Origin: Helianthus annuus
Lineage: Eukaryota > Streptophyta > Magnoliopsida > Asterales > Asteraceae
DNA: 64,000 nucleotides
Direction of reading: 5' to 3'
NCBI RefSeq assembly: GCF_002127325.2
Contig: NC_035435.2
Location: forward strand, 118,399,464-118,463,463
Position numbers and translations under genes: made by a program. Shown here one piece after another: positions 32,814 to 43,291 of the stretch. The first letter of the stretch is position 1, and each line of letters starts with the position of its first letter. The notes below the pieces were generated by a model. It searched no databases. It saw only the letters and a list, made by a program, of their open reading frames with translations, and was not told the DNA's origin.

Positions 32814-34655
32814 TCACACCCCCAAAATACCACATGCAGGAACCCCCGCGAGGCGTGTGACGTACCAGGATCTAACCACCAATCATATTGAACTCATAGG
32901 TATATTTGAATAAAACTTTCATTTATTAACATTAAGTATTACAACATTACAAATAAATTACAGTGTACAGCGGAAGCATAATTCATTCGTTAAGTGTTTA
33001 TAAACCACATGTAAAATCCATTAGTCTTGTGTTGCGATTCCATGTATCTCGACCCATGACCACTCCAGCCTCCCAGAAAGCAAGTTCCAATAATATGCAC
33101 CTAACGGCCTGCAAGGCATGTAACAACGAGTCAACAACAAAGTTGAGCGAGTTCACAGTTGGTTGTCCAGTTTAAAGTTGTTTCATAAATCATAAGTTCA
33201 TTCGAAAACCAGTAGTTAATCAGTTTCTTGTTTCCCAAACCATGCCCATAACCAGTGGGGGCTTCCCCATGTGAACCACTAGACCCGTTTACCATATCGA
33301 CCACTAACTAAAGTAAGTTGGTGCCCTGACGTCAATGTCTATCATCATTGACTAGTGCCCAGATCCATTAGTTCACGCCCGTCCTCTACGGCACGGTGTG
33401 AGGCTTGTCAAACCTAAATAGCGCTATCTAACTAATGACCCGCTCGCCATTGGCCCGACGATTAAGTCAATATAAAAGGAGGGACTTCATGATAGAAAGT
33501 TTTGGTCTATTATCCGTGTTGTCGCCCTTCAATAAAGAGGGTGTGTACGTAATCTCCAAGCCAGGAGATTACGCAGGTTCGGATTAAATACTTATCACAT
33601 GTTGTCACCCTTCAATAAAGAGGGTGTGTACGTGTTCCAAACCAGGAGATCACGCAGTTTTAGTTTAAATCCTTTACCCGATCCCGCAAACGATTGACTA
33701 GCGAACCCACGACACAATAATATTAATTACAGTAGGTTATTAGTCATTTACACCAGGTTTAACATGCTCAACACCAAGAATTTAATTAGTTAATGATCAA
33801 CCGAACTATCAAGATCTATCCCATGCTCATAACCTTAGCGATTAACCGAACCCTTAATCAAGTATAACATTAGAAATTATATCCAACAACCCTATACTAC
33901 TAGTATCATCATAGAACACACACTCAACAAGAATCAGAAAAAAAACGCAACCGAGATACGAACACTAACAACTGAGATCATGTATAAACTAATAGAGCTA
34001 AGAAGCAAAAACTCTAGATGCAAATACCTAGCGATGAGGGAGCTCGGTTGCGTTGAAAAAGAACAAGATTCTGAAGTCTCTTAAGCCGTTGTTAGCGTCA
34101 CAATGGAGGAAAGAAGTCGCAGGTTTTAAGGGGTCTAGGGTTGGGAAGTTATAATATATCTCATACAGTTTACTACGTATTTTATTCAAACAAGGTTATC
34201 CAATTGTATTCAAATTAGGTTATCAAATATTGGGGTTAGGACTCATGGGCCGTTGACAACACAAAAATTAGAGGAAAGTGTGGGTTGAAATTAAATGGAA
34301 AGAAAGTATTAAAAACAAAGGAAGTTTCACGATTTCTTTTGTTGATCTCTTTTGTTGTTGCCATCACTTACATATTTAAATACATACATTTTTTTCCAGC
34401 TAATAATAATAGAGTATAATGATCATGCTAGCATAAGTTTCGGGTTATGCGAGTGGGTCGAATCGACAAGCAAGATATGTACTTTGGTTCAAATGGTTCG
34501 GGTTGGTTAAACACAATATGGATTTGGTTTCAAGTACATGTTTGCACACTATAAATTAAATAAGTATAAATTTGATTCGTCGAATAAGACAAGTATATAA
34601 TTGTTTTGCAAAAGCGAAACGAACAGTTTTTACCTCGAAGTTACGGGTTGTCACA
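32814..34655 (-). repeat. 5' LTR of gypsy element, with internal deletion
   Basis: This copy matches the other LTR from TGTCACACCCCC to GGTTGTCACA but jumps from the TTAAATCCTTTACCCGATCC region straight to the ACGATTGACTAGC segment, losing about 840 bp found at 26550-27390. Outside the gap, differences are few (for example ATCTAGCC against ATCTAACC). Confidence 0.88.
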
Positions 34656-34790
34656 AAGGATATAATGATTGAATCTCGTGCCTCAACATATGAGGTAAAA
34701 TACAAGCCTAAAAGGATTGAATCCCGCACCACAACGCGTGAGGTAGAATACAAGACCATAACAATCGAATCTTGCGCCGCAACTTATTCG
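34656..34790. repeat. Minisatellite, right part
   Basis: About three more units (GATTGAATCTCG, GATTGAATCCCGCACC, AATCGAATCTTGCGCC) of the array seen at 25405-25686. Confidence 0.75.
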
Positions 34791-35850
34791 TAATAGGGTA
34801 CTAAAGTATGTATATGTTTTACAAAATTCTAAATATAGCGTATGTTCGGTTCGTTATATATAGTACTTTTAATGTAATAGGGTATTAATGTATGTATAGT
34901 GTTTCACAAAATTCTAAATATAGTGTTACGACGTGCTTATATTTCTTTACTTTTCGACGTAAATTTTATTAGAAACTTACTCGAATTTGTTTGGTTCATT
35001 ACAATACCCGAATCGGTTCAGTCCAAAGTAAACCCAAATTGGGCCCTCGCCAATCTGTTTAGTACTTTAACTGGCTGAAATTTGCTTGAGTTTTTTAGTA
35101 CCAATAGGCCTAATCTGTTTAAGTGGCCCAAAGTTGATTCAGATTTTAAATGCCATTCTGTTTAAACAACTAAATCCAACCCCCAGGCGGCTCAAATGTT
35201 CAAACATTCAAACCCAATTAAAATAAACACTAAATGTTGATTAAGGTGGGAGGGGCGGTAAAAAAAAAAACACAGTGACGTGGGGCTGATTGAGGCAACA
35301 ACAACAATGATGTGAGATTTTGCAAAGGGTTTGATCGAATGATTGAGTGACGCAACAACGACCCTAAATTCTTGTTTTACTTGGGCGGGTAGGGCCCGAG
35401 TTTTTTTTATCTCGCACAAGGCCTAATTTTTTTTAACATTTTCGGAGACGGCCCTGATAGGGAACAACAACATTTTATGACCGCATAGAAAGAGCGACAC
35501 GAAAGATATATATTTTTTTCGAATAAATGAAAACCAAATGTCTTATAAACCTTGCCAATCGTGGATGATGAAAATACATCAATAATTAATCTTCTATTCA
35601 AACACGCGACAAAAGAGTGAAGCAAACTTAGAAATAAATGATAAATCATATTATAATATGATAAAGTCTGTTAACATCTCCGTTCAAATTGGATGTCCGA
35701 AGCAGCAGATAGCCTTACATGAACAATAGAATCGTGCATATGAGAAGCCAAAATAATGTTACACATGTCAACTTTTTTTTTTTCCTATAAATGAGTTGTT
35801 CCAATATTCAACCTATGAAATTTACGGATAGTAATCTTTGTTTGTTATGG
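34791..35850. other. Intergenic DNA, no gene seen
   Basis: A short direct repeat occurs at 34795-34930 (AATAGGGTA..TTTTACAAAATTCTAAATATAG twice). The rest is AT-rich and stop-rich on both strands. Confidence 0.55.
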
Positions 35851-35860
35851 TATAAAACTA

Positions 35861-36157
35861 GAGTCAATTACGTTTTTGCCCCCTGTGGTTATATCACTTT
35901 TACTATATTAGTCCAAAATAAGAATTTTTAACATATATACCTCAATGGTCTCTATAACTAACCATTTTGGCTCCTAAGTCTAACCATTTTGGTCCCTTGT
36001 TCTTTATAACTAACCATTTTGGCCCATATGATCTCTAGACTTAGTGGCCAAAATGGTTAGTCATAGAGACCATGAGAACAGATATCTTAAAAATTCTTAT
36101 TTTAGGCTAATATACTAAAAGTGATATAACCACAAGGGCCAAAAACGTAATTTACTC
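35861..36157. mobile_element. Mutator-type MITE
   Basis: The ends GAGTCAATTACGTTTTTG and (inverted) GAGTAAATTACGTTTTTG are flanked by a perfect 10-bp TSD (TATAAAACTA at 35851-35860 and 36158-36167). The 297 bp fold back on themselves almost entirely, with repeated AACCATTTTGG units. Its ends resemble those of the larger Mutator-like elements at 13058 and 18496. Confidence 0.85.
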
Positions 36158-36167
36158 TATAAAACTA

Positions 36168-38559
36168 TAAAACTTATTCTACATACATATTATAATGAGT
36201 CTGCTTATAAATGAAAGAGAAAATCATAAAAATATTCATTTATAGTGTGTTATACTTTTGTCAGAAACAAATCACTATTTTTTTTTTCACGAAACTTTAA
36301 AAGGTTTCCCACCGATAATGATTTAAACTAATGTTAGACGTATTAAATCACAAACAAATTCCCTTATGTATTGTTTTGCGCTTATATATTATGATATTAT
36401 CATTCGTCTATAGAACGCAAATCGTTAGAATCCATATAAGTAAAAATAAATATGCTAGTAAAAGTAAATACGTTACTGTAAACCAAGTATTTTTAACAAT
36501 ATAATCAGAAAAAAAAAAATTGTAAAGAATGCAAGACGTACAACATGGAAAATATAGAATGGAAAAAGGAAACGGAGGTGCTGACACATACCCATTACAT
36601 GAGTACAATTTGCATAGTTTTGGGTTTTATTCAATTTGCCAAGAAAAGCACCATTTAATTCACTCACTTGCACGCCAATTGACCTTTTGCTCATACACTG
36701 ACTCAATCCACGTACCACTCCTATCCTTCCTATCCTAGAATGGGTCAGGTATGGAGCGGGTATGACTGATTCCATACCCATAGCCGGTTGTAAAATCTTA
36801 CATACCTGACCCATTATCCGTCGGGTATCGGGGGTATATCCGTTAGTGTTTTAAAAAATTCCTTTTAAAATTTTCATGTATAAATTTTTTATTTTCCTTT
36901 ATAATTTTATGTTTTTAAAATCTATACAGTATACTAAATTGTGATAAATAACATACATATTATCATCACCTTAAAATTCTTTGAAATAATTAAATATGTA
37001 AACATATTATATTATTTATCTAAAAAATAATTTTGTATTTGTAGCATATAAATATAAATAATGTAATCAAAATACATATTACAAAATAAAAGTTTATTTT
37101 TTAAGTAATGAAACTACTAAAATGAAAAATTATAAAATAATAGTTAAGAAATTATAAAACAAAAGTTAAAAGTTTCAGGTATATGTTTCAGAGGGTAAAC
37201 GTGTATAAAGTTTCAGGTAATCGGGTCGGGTATCACCTAATCTCATACTCGTCATATACCCGCAAAATATTTTTTTCCCATACCAATATCCGTCCCAAAT
37301 ACTTCGGGTTTCGGGTTGTACCGAGCGGTTCAACCGGGTTGACTAACTAACTCTATAATTTCATAAATTACAACATTAACTCAAAAGTTATTCCAAAAAT
37401 GAATGATTACGTATTAAAAGATGATCCAAAAGTAAATCCATAATAAAAAATAATCCAAAAGATAATCGAAAACCATTCAATTTCCCAACAAGTTTTTTTA
37501 AATGAAAGTGTACGATATATTTAATCCATTTGAGTGTTGAATACATCAACTATTTTCGTTTCATACAATATTAAATAAGAACTTTTAGTTACGAATAATC
37601 ATAATATATAAAATTACATAAGATAAGTAACATATATATTGAAAATAAGTATCAACTCAAACTAAAATAACCTTGTGCCGGTACCGGTATTACGTTTCAA
37701 ACCGGTATACCGTATTTTACCGCCGGTACAAACCTTATGCCGTTTCACTTATTTACCGGGGTGTTTCGTACCGGATTTACCTCTGGAAACGGTAATACCG
37801 GTATAACCGTATAGTATTTACCGGTTTTTAAAACATTGCCTATCGGGCTCGGGTTTTGTTGACATCCCTAATCCTTTCCTTTTCTTACTAGTATTTACAT
37901 TTCCAACAATACAATTAGAAATCATATCATATAATTTAATACTGCAATTTTATAATTAGAAATCTTATAATTATTGCATTTTGAAGATCCCAGAAAAGAA
38001 TAATTCTGATCCAAATGGAACGGATCCAATCCAACGCCAAGTGACAACATGCATCGGATCTACATAGGCCCATAGTTTTTTTTTCTTAACCGATGCACGT
38101 GAGCACTGAGCACCTTCGGATTGACACTAATGAAATGTGGTTTGGATAGGAGACTATAGTCTTCGTTGACAGAATTAATGGGTATATAGACCAGATTGGT
38201 AAAGTAGGGAATCATTCGGTCATTCTCCCTCACTCACTTATCACTTACAACTCTATTATCTCGATTCATACTGATCCTCATGTTGGTGAGTAGTCACACA
38301 TAGATCCATCGCTTTTTGGAGAGGCTAACCGTGGTTTATTTGTGTACGTATTTCGTTGGAGAAGTTGCATTATGTTATTAGAGTAGAAATAAATCAACAT
38401 GAATTGCTATTGGATGGTTTTTTTTCTCTTTATTGACGTCATGCGTTACATTAATATCAATGTGACATCATACCTAGCTCCTTGTGTTTTTTCTTTTGCA
38501 AATTAAAGTGTATTTTAAACACAATAAAAGAAAACAATACTATTTATTGATACCAAATT
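36168..38559. other. Intergenic DNA with hAT-like repeat remnants
   Basis: At 36740-36840 and 37190-37340 there is GGGTATCGGG/CCCGAC-type sequence, and at 37670-37870 an ACCGGTATACCG array ending GTTTTGTTGACATCCCTA. These look like subterminal arrays of hAT MITEs, but termini and TSDs could not be paired. No gene was seen. Confidence 0.4.
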
Positions 38560-38574
38560 AAAAGTTGATGTGGT

Positions 38575-38851
38575 TGTCAACAATCTCTAGCTCAGCTGGT
38601 GGGTTGGCTGGTTGTCTCCATTGGAGGCGTCGGTTTGATCCCTGGCTGCTGCAGGGTGAGACATTCGGGTGAAGGCTTGGCTCGGGATTCATCCTGGGTT
38701 CGAGTCCAACGGGGGGCGAGGGTTTACCCATTCTACGGGGTTCCCGCACATAAGGGGTGTGCTACGTTTTCTAGCGGTGGTCGAGTAGTCGGCCTTTGGA
38801 TATAGCTCCGAAAGGGTGGGTTTACACGTAGAAAGCAGTTAGCCGTTAAAA
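38575..38851 (+). mobile_element. tRNA-derived SINE
   Basis: Box A (TAGCTCAGCTGG, 38588) and box B (GGTTTGATCCC, 38631) form a tRNA-like head. A non-tRNA body of about 200 bp follows and ends in an A-run. AAAAGTTGATGTGGT (38560-38574) and AAAAGTGGATGTGGT (38852-38866) are a TSD with one mismatch. The head is not a functional tRNA because no cloverleaf can be closed. Confidence 0.85.
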
Positions 38852-39176
38852 AAAAGTGGATGTGGTCACATGTAACATTTATTTAGTAACCTAACGAAGT
38901 TAATTAGGTGTCATCTTCTCGAGTGAGCAATCAATTTACCATACTTGAAGGGTGGCTCATGCATTTAGCAGATAGCCATGGGTGTAAAGTGAAAAATTAG
39001 GAAATGTACAATGAAAGAAGTTGGCATTAAATGGGGGAGGACCATATGAGATTGACCTCACACCACAGGGACAATTTGACGATTCAAAATAGTTGGTATC
39101 TCAGTCTGCCTTTTTAGCTTCATTATTACTTATTACAAATAAAGAATAAAGAATGTTTGTTAGGGTGTGTTTGGTA

Positions 39177-39590
39177 TTAGGGCTTGTACATTAGCAATGA
39201 GAATGGAAGTAAAAGGACATTAGGGTGAACGGTGTGGTAGAGAAACACAGCCGGTAAACAACTTTACCGACGCAGTAAACCACCGCCAACCACAAGTTTA
39301 CCGATTTTGCATTGCTTGTTCGGTGAATCTACACCGATTCGGTGAGAGGGAGGGAAAGTGGGAAAGTGATGGGTGTGTGGTGAGGTCCATTCCTTCTCAA
39401 CCAATCACACATTTTTCCCTCTTTTTTTTAAATAGTTTACCTAAACCCCTAGGTAAACCACCGCCAACGTTTTTGAGCATTAGGTAAACAAATTAGGTGA
39501 ATTGATATGGCACTGTTTGATTGGGTGAATTGGATTTACCTATTCCAAATGTTTAACCACTCTCTTCACCCTTAGTGATAAGAGCCCTAA
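39177..39590. mobile_element. Possible TIR MITE
   Basis: The ends TTAGGGCT and (inverted) TTAGGGCT share eight bases, and internal GTTTACC/GGTAAAC motifs occur on both strands. No convincing TSD was read, so the borders are tentative. Confidence 0.3.
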
Positions 39591-39618
39591 GTACTGTATA
39601 AACACAAAGTTTTCTTTA

Positions 39619-40227
39619 GGGATATTGGATTTTAATAATCCAAACTATTCGTTATTGGCCGTCAACAGTCTTAACTTTAAAAATAACTACTGACAGTCCC
39701 AACTATTTACATATTGGCCACCAATGGACCCTAACTAACAGAACCTTAACGTCGTTAGTCTCTGGTCGCCGGAAAACCATTTTTTTGGTAGAGAAAGGTT
39801 TCTAAAGGTCTGATCTAAAGTTACAAAGAGGTCTGGGATGAACATGTTAAGTTTTCCAGCTAAAAAGTTGAGTTTTCCGGCCAAAAACAAGTTTTCCGAC
39901 CAAAAAAAGAGTTTTCCGGCGACTTCAATAATTTGGGCTTTTACTAGAAAAATGTTCCTAAAGGTCCGTAGGGTTACAAGAGGTTTGGGACGAAAATGTT
40001 GAGTTTTCCGGCTAAAAAAGAGTTTTCCGGCCAAAAACGTTTTTCCGGTGATCAGAGACTAACTGTGTTAGGGTTCTGTTAGTCAGAGATCCATTGGAGG
40101 TCAATATGTTAATAGTTGTGACTGTCATTGGTTATTTTTGAAGTTGAGACTGTCATTGGTTATTATTGAAGTTGAGACTGTTGACGACCAATGGCAAATA
40201 GTTAAGATTATTAAAATCAAGTATTCT
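39619..40227. mobile_element. Mutator-type foldback element with GTTTTCCGGC repeats
   Basis: A 9-bp direct repeat (TTTTCTTTA at 39610-39618 and 40228-40236) bounds a 609-bp inverted repeat. The arms match over about 150 bp (GATTTTAATAATC, GGTCGTCAACAGTC type). The interior is a minisatellite of AGTTTTCCGGCCAAAAA units, mainly 39840-40050. The open frame across it reads AGKLNFLAGKLN and is a by-product. The end sequence (GGGATATTGG) differs from the GAGTAAA group. Confidence 0.75.
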
Positions 40228-40236
40228 TTTTCTTTA

Positions 40237-41310
40237 AAAGTAACTTATTACCATTACACAATGGTATAGCCTTCTATCTTTACCTCATGTTACGCTATCT
40301 CCTTTCGTTTCACGCCCCTTCACTCCACATCACAACCACATCATAAAATTATAACCACCTCAGTAACACATTACCCATCCACTTTTCTTCACTTTCTTTC
40401 ACTAAGAGACCTACTCAGACCTACTATCGTTTCACTAATCAATACCCATTAAAATGATATGTATACTAAATAAAGTTAAAAACATTAAAAAGAAAAAAAA
40501 TATGATTGTTGGAGAGATATGGGACCCGCCATCACACACCCCACCACGCCGTTCCCCGCTCCATACCTTCCCCAACTCCGCCCCATTCCTCGCTTTCCAC
40601 GCCAAACCCCTTTGCCACATGGTAAGTGGCGTTAGATTAGATGATAGCACACAACCTTATATCTGTAAAACACTTCGTACAAATACATTTTGCAGTTGTC
40701 TTATTTATCTACTTAAAAGTGGTTCTATATTAAAGTCTCTCAACTCCTTTTCAAAAGTGGTTCTATACTTCTATGTTAAAGGTCTCTCAACTCACTTTTT
40801 AAATACATAAATGTATTTTCAATTTTTTTTATAAACCATGCATACCTTTAGTTGTTAAGGAGTATTTGATCCTCATGAGTCATGACTAAAGGTTAGGGAA
40901 ATTAACCAAAATAACGTCATTGATCAATAGAATTATGAATATAGTCTTGACTTTTTTGAATTGCTGATATAGTGTTGACTTTTTCATCTCCTGCGTCACA
41001 TAACGCAACACATTACTCATCTGCGCCATCTATAATATGCAATTTTGCTCCTGCACCAAACCCTTCACCTCCTACGCCGCACCATCTTCTTGTGTGCCAT
41101 TCTCTCCGGTGCAACTTTTTCTCATGCGTCATTTTCGTCTTCCTACGCCAAAAGGACACGTGTTTCTGTATCTGGTTAAGCGGTAACTTAATAATACTTA
41201 TGGCTATTTTAATAGTTTTCTAGCCAATATGGCTATTTAGGTGATATTCCCTTAAAAGATATGATAAGTTTGATCTTAGGTTTTACTAAGCAAAATTATT
41301 TTCAATAGCA
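40237..41310. other. Intergenic DNA, no gene seen
   Basis: A C-rich block (40515-40620) and a region of TGCGTCA/CTCCTGC motifs (40990-41150) were checked on both strands. Neither shows a family motif, splice pattern or paired termini. Confidence 0.5.
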
Positions 41311-41514
41311 TCTATACTATATAATAAAAGAAACCACTTTTGGGACACTTGTCATCATATTAGGGCATCTCTTATAGATAATTATTATTTTAATTTAATT
41401 TTTTTTAATTAATTATAGATAACCCTCCTATTAAATATTATTTAATATTTAATTAATATCTTATGGATAATTATTATTTAGTTTAATGTTCTTCTTATTT
41501 ATAATATTATTTAG

Positions 41515-41936
41515 AGAAAATTACGATTTTGACCCCTGCAGTTATATCACTTTTACCCTTTTAGACCAAAAATCTTTTTTTCAACATCTGAACCCCCAAC
41601 GTCTTCTTTTCTAACCCTTTTGACCCCTAACACTAACTCCATCCATTAAATGTTAGAGGCCAAAAGGATTAAAAAAGACGTTATGGGCCAAAAAGGTTAG
41701 AAAAAAAGACGTTGGGACTTAGATGTTAAAAAATTCTTTAGAAAAAATTACGATTTTGGCCACTGTAGTTATATCACGTTTACCCTTTTAGCCCAAAAAA
41801 GAATTTTTTAAACATCTGAGCCCCCAACGTCTTCTTTTCTAACCCTTTTGGCCCCTAACACTAACCCATCCATTAAATGTTAGGGGCCAAAAGGGTTAAA
41901 AAAAGACGTTAGGAGCCAAAAAGGTTTGAAAAAAAA
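41515..41936. repeat. Duplicated Mutator-MITE-like segment inside Helitron
   Basis: Two head-to-tail copies (about 41515-41745 and 41746-41936) both start AAAATTACGATTTTG and pass through TATATCAC and CCCCCAACGTCTTCTTTTC. They resemble the left arm of the MITE at 35861 (TACGTTTTTGCC, TTATATCACTTTTA). Intact right TIRs were not found. Confidence 0.65.
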
Positions 41937-42385
41937 TCGTATAATACACGAGGTTTTTTAAGGATATATATTTTTTATTATTTAGTATAGAAAATTACAT
42001 TTATTCAAACCGTGTAATACGCATATTTTTAAAGATGTAATTTTTTTATTATTTGGTATATGAAATTACATTTATTCAACCCGTGTAATAAATGAGGTTT
42101 TTTAAAGATGTATTATTTTATTATTTGGTAAACAATATTACATTTATTCAACTCGTGTAATACACGTGGTTTTAAAGATATAACTTTTTTATTTTGTATA
42201 TAAAATTACATTTATTCAACATGTACAATATTGTTTTTATAGATATAACTTTTTATTATTTAATATATAAAATTATATTTATTCAACTTGTGTAATAAAG
42301 AAGGTTTTTAAAGATATATTGTTTGATTATTTAGTATATAAAATTTATTTATTTAACCCGTGTAATACACGGGGTTATAACCTAG
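41937..42385 (+). repeat. Array of Helitron 3'-end modules, 67-72 bp period
   Basis: Units begin at about 41937, 42008, 42080, 42152, 42220, 42287 and 42357. Each has CGTGTAATACACG or a decayed form, followed by GGTTTTTAAAGATAT and a poly-T/TTATTATTT stretch ending ATTTATTCAAC. Only the last unit has the full hairpin and CTAG. Confidence 0.85.
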
Positions 42386-42734
42386 TTTGATCATATTTAA
42401 ACATTATCATCATACGTATTTGATCATATTTAAACGTTATCATATTACCTAGAAGAAAACAAAGCGACTCTCATCATTCTTTCTGTCCCTGTCCTTTTAT
42501 GTAGAAAGCGACATATCAAAACACCATCCTTTATTACACAACCAACTTGAGTCAAAGTCAAACCCACATTAATATTTCTTTGTTGACACAAAAATGATCA
42601 ATTTCAGTACATCAAAATTGTACTTCAATGCATTATGAGTTGTACTCTTCGTGGTGGTTCAGAAAAAGATCCACACAAAGTCACAAACTATCCTCTACTT
42701 TCTTTCAACCCTATTATCACATACTCTCCAACTC

Positions 42735-42742
42735 TATAAATA
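42735..42742 (+). promoter_or_regulatory. TATA box of the TAS3-like transcript
   Basis: TATAAATA lies about 100 bp before the 33-codon ORF and 350 bp after the Helitron end. A start site would be expected near 42765-42775. The sequence that follows is CT-rich and leader-like. Confidence 0.6.
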
Positions 42743-42830
42743 GCTGAACCACTAAATCACCTTCTTCATAATATGGTGGTTCACACCTAAACCCATTTTC
42801 TCTAAACCATTTTCTCTTTGGGTCCTAACC

Positions 42831-42932
42831 ATGGTCACATTGGCTAACCACCGGGTTTATTGCCTCATGGTCATTTGTGATCTTGGTCCAAGTGACCATG
42901 TTAAGTTGATAGAGCAAGAAAAAACAATTTAA
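42831..42932 (+). CDS. 33-codon ORF upstream of miR390 site
   Basis: This ORF starts MVTLANHRVYCLMVICDLGP and ends with TAA at 42930-42932, ten bases before the miR390 site. In Arabidopsis TAS3, ribosomes translating the short ORF pause at the bound AGO7-miR390-SGS3 complex next to its stop codon, which protects the transcript and aids siRNA production. The position here suits that role, which is inferred. The peptide has no recognised domain. A still shorter ORF (MVVHT, from 42774) lies before it. Confidence 0.55.
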   Translation: MVTLANHRVYCLMVICDLGPSDHVKLIEQEKTI

Positions 42933-42942
42933 TCGTAGTGTT

Positions 42943-42963
42943 GGCGGTATCCCTCCTGAGCTT
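42943..42963 (+). promoter_or_regulatory. miR390 target site (5' type)
   Basis: The 21 bases GGCGG..TATCCCTCCTGAGCTT differ from the exact complement of miR390 at one position (G at 42947 where C is expected), opposite miRNA nucleotide 17. Pairing around positions 9-11 is intact, unlike many non-cleaved 5' sites of TAS3. Confidence 0.8.
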
Positions 42964-43018
42964 ATCCTTCTTATATCGTTTCTTTCTTTCTTTGAACTTG
43001 TAAATACTCGTTTCTTTT

Positions 43019-43039
43019 TTCTTGACCTTGCAAGCCCGC
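43019..43039 (+). ncRNA. tasiR-ARF-like 21-mer
   Basis: The core TTCTTGACCTTGCAAG matches the tasiR-ARF consensus (TTCTTGACCTTGTAAG) with one change, and that change restores pairing to the usual ARF target sequence CTTGCAAGGTCAAGAA. A weaker copy, TTCTTTGAACTTGTAAAT, starts at 42988. Confidence 0.72.
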
Positions 43040-43291
43040 ACCACCATCAACTTCTTCAAGAAAAGACACTCGCTCTGATGTGAATGGTGGAAGTTTGGTT
43101 TTCTTATTTATATTTTATTAAACATAGTTCTTTAGCCATTGTGTTAGTATGACCACGAGTTTTTAGAGTTGGACATTGTTATAATATTTCCAATATGATG
43201 TGTATTCTATTGATAAAACTTATAAATAAAGTGTGGGATAAATTGTTTTGATATTGTCAGTCTGATGTATGTTTTATCGACCTGTTGGCAC

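Larger units (their letters stand above)
25687..34655 (-). mobile_element. Ty3/gypsy chromovirus-type retrotransposon, degraded
   Basis: This 9-kb minus-strand element has LTRs starting TGTGACAACCC and ending GGGGGTGTGACA, an initiator-Met PBS, and remnants of Gag, protease, integrase and a chromodomain-like C-terminus after the integrase. Integrase at the 3' end of pol marks Ty3/gypsy. The long LTRs and post-integrase chromodomain suggest a Tekay/Del-type chromovirus. The flanks AATGA and AAGGA form an imperfect 5-bp TSD. All frames carry stops and shifts. The two LTRs differ in length by about 840 bp because the right one has a deletion. Confidence 0.88.
41311..42385 (+). mobile_element. 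Non-autonomous Helitron with serial 3' ends
   Basis: It starts TCTATACTATATAATAAAAG after an A, and ends with a CCCGTGTAATACACGGGG hairpin and CTAG before a T. No RepHel gene is present. The interior contains a duplicated Mutator-MITE-like segment (41515-41936) and then seven spaced copies of the 3'-end module (41937-42385). Its first 26 bp are identical to the 5' end of the Helitron at 46351-47479, so both belong to one family. Confidence 0.88.
42765..43060 (+). ncRNA. TAS3: TAS3-like trans-acting siRNA precursor
   Basis: TAS3 transcripts are bound by AGO7-miR390, converted to dsRNA and diced into 21-nt siRNAs, of which tasiR-ARF silences ARF2/3/4. Here the order is TATA box, a 33-codon ORF (42831-42932), a miR390 site (42943-42963) and a tasiR-ARF-like 21-mer (43019-43039). 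In known TAS3 genes a short ORF ends just upstream of the 5' miR390 site and the tasiR-ARF units lie shortly downstream, so the spacing fits. A second, 3' miR390 site was not found down to the MITE at 43292. The locus may use one site, have a diverged 3' site, or be decaying. The 3' end is arbitrary. Confidence 0.72.

Noticed and set aside
38588..38660. tRNA gene
   Set aside because: Box A and B are present but no acceptor stem or anticodon arm closes, and an A tail and TSD show a SINE. The same applies at 292, 11657 and 47617.
39735..40034. 99-codon open frame with AGKLNFLAGKLN repeats
   Set aside because: It is a translated GTTTTCCGGC minisatellite in a foldback element.
42830..42965. MIR390 hairpin gene on the minus strand
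   Set aside because: The minus strand carries a miR390-like sequence, but no complementary star arm lies within 150 bp on either side. The TAS3 reading explains the neighbouring features better.
43064..43083. 3' miR390 site (ACACTCGCTCTGATG)
   Set aside because: It has too many mismatches, and its cleavage point would be out of 21-nt phase with the tasiR-ARF-like unit.
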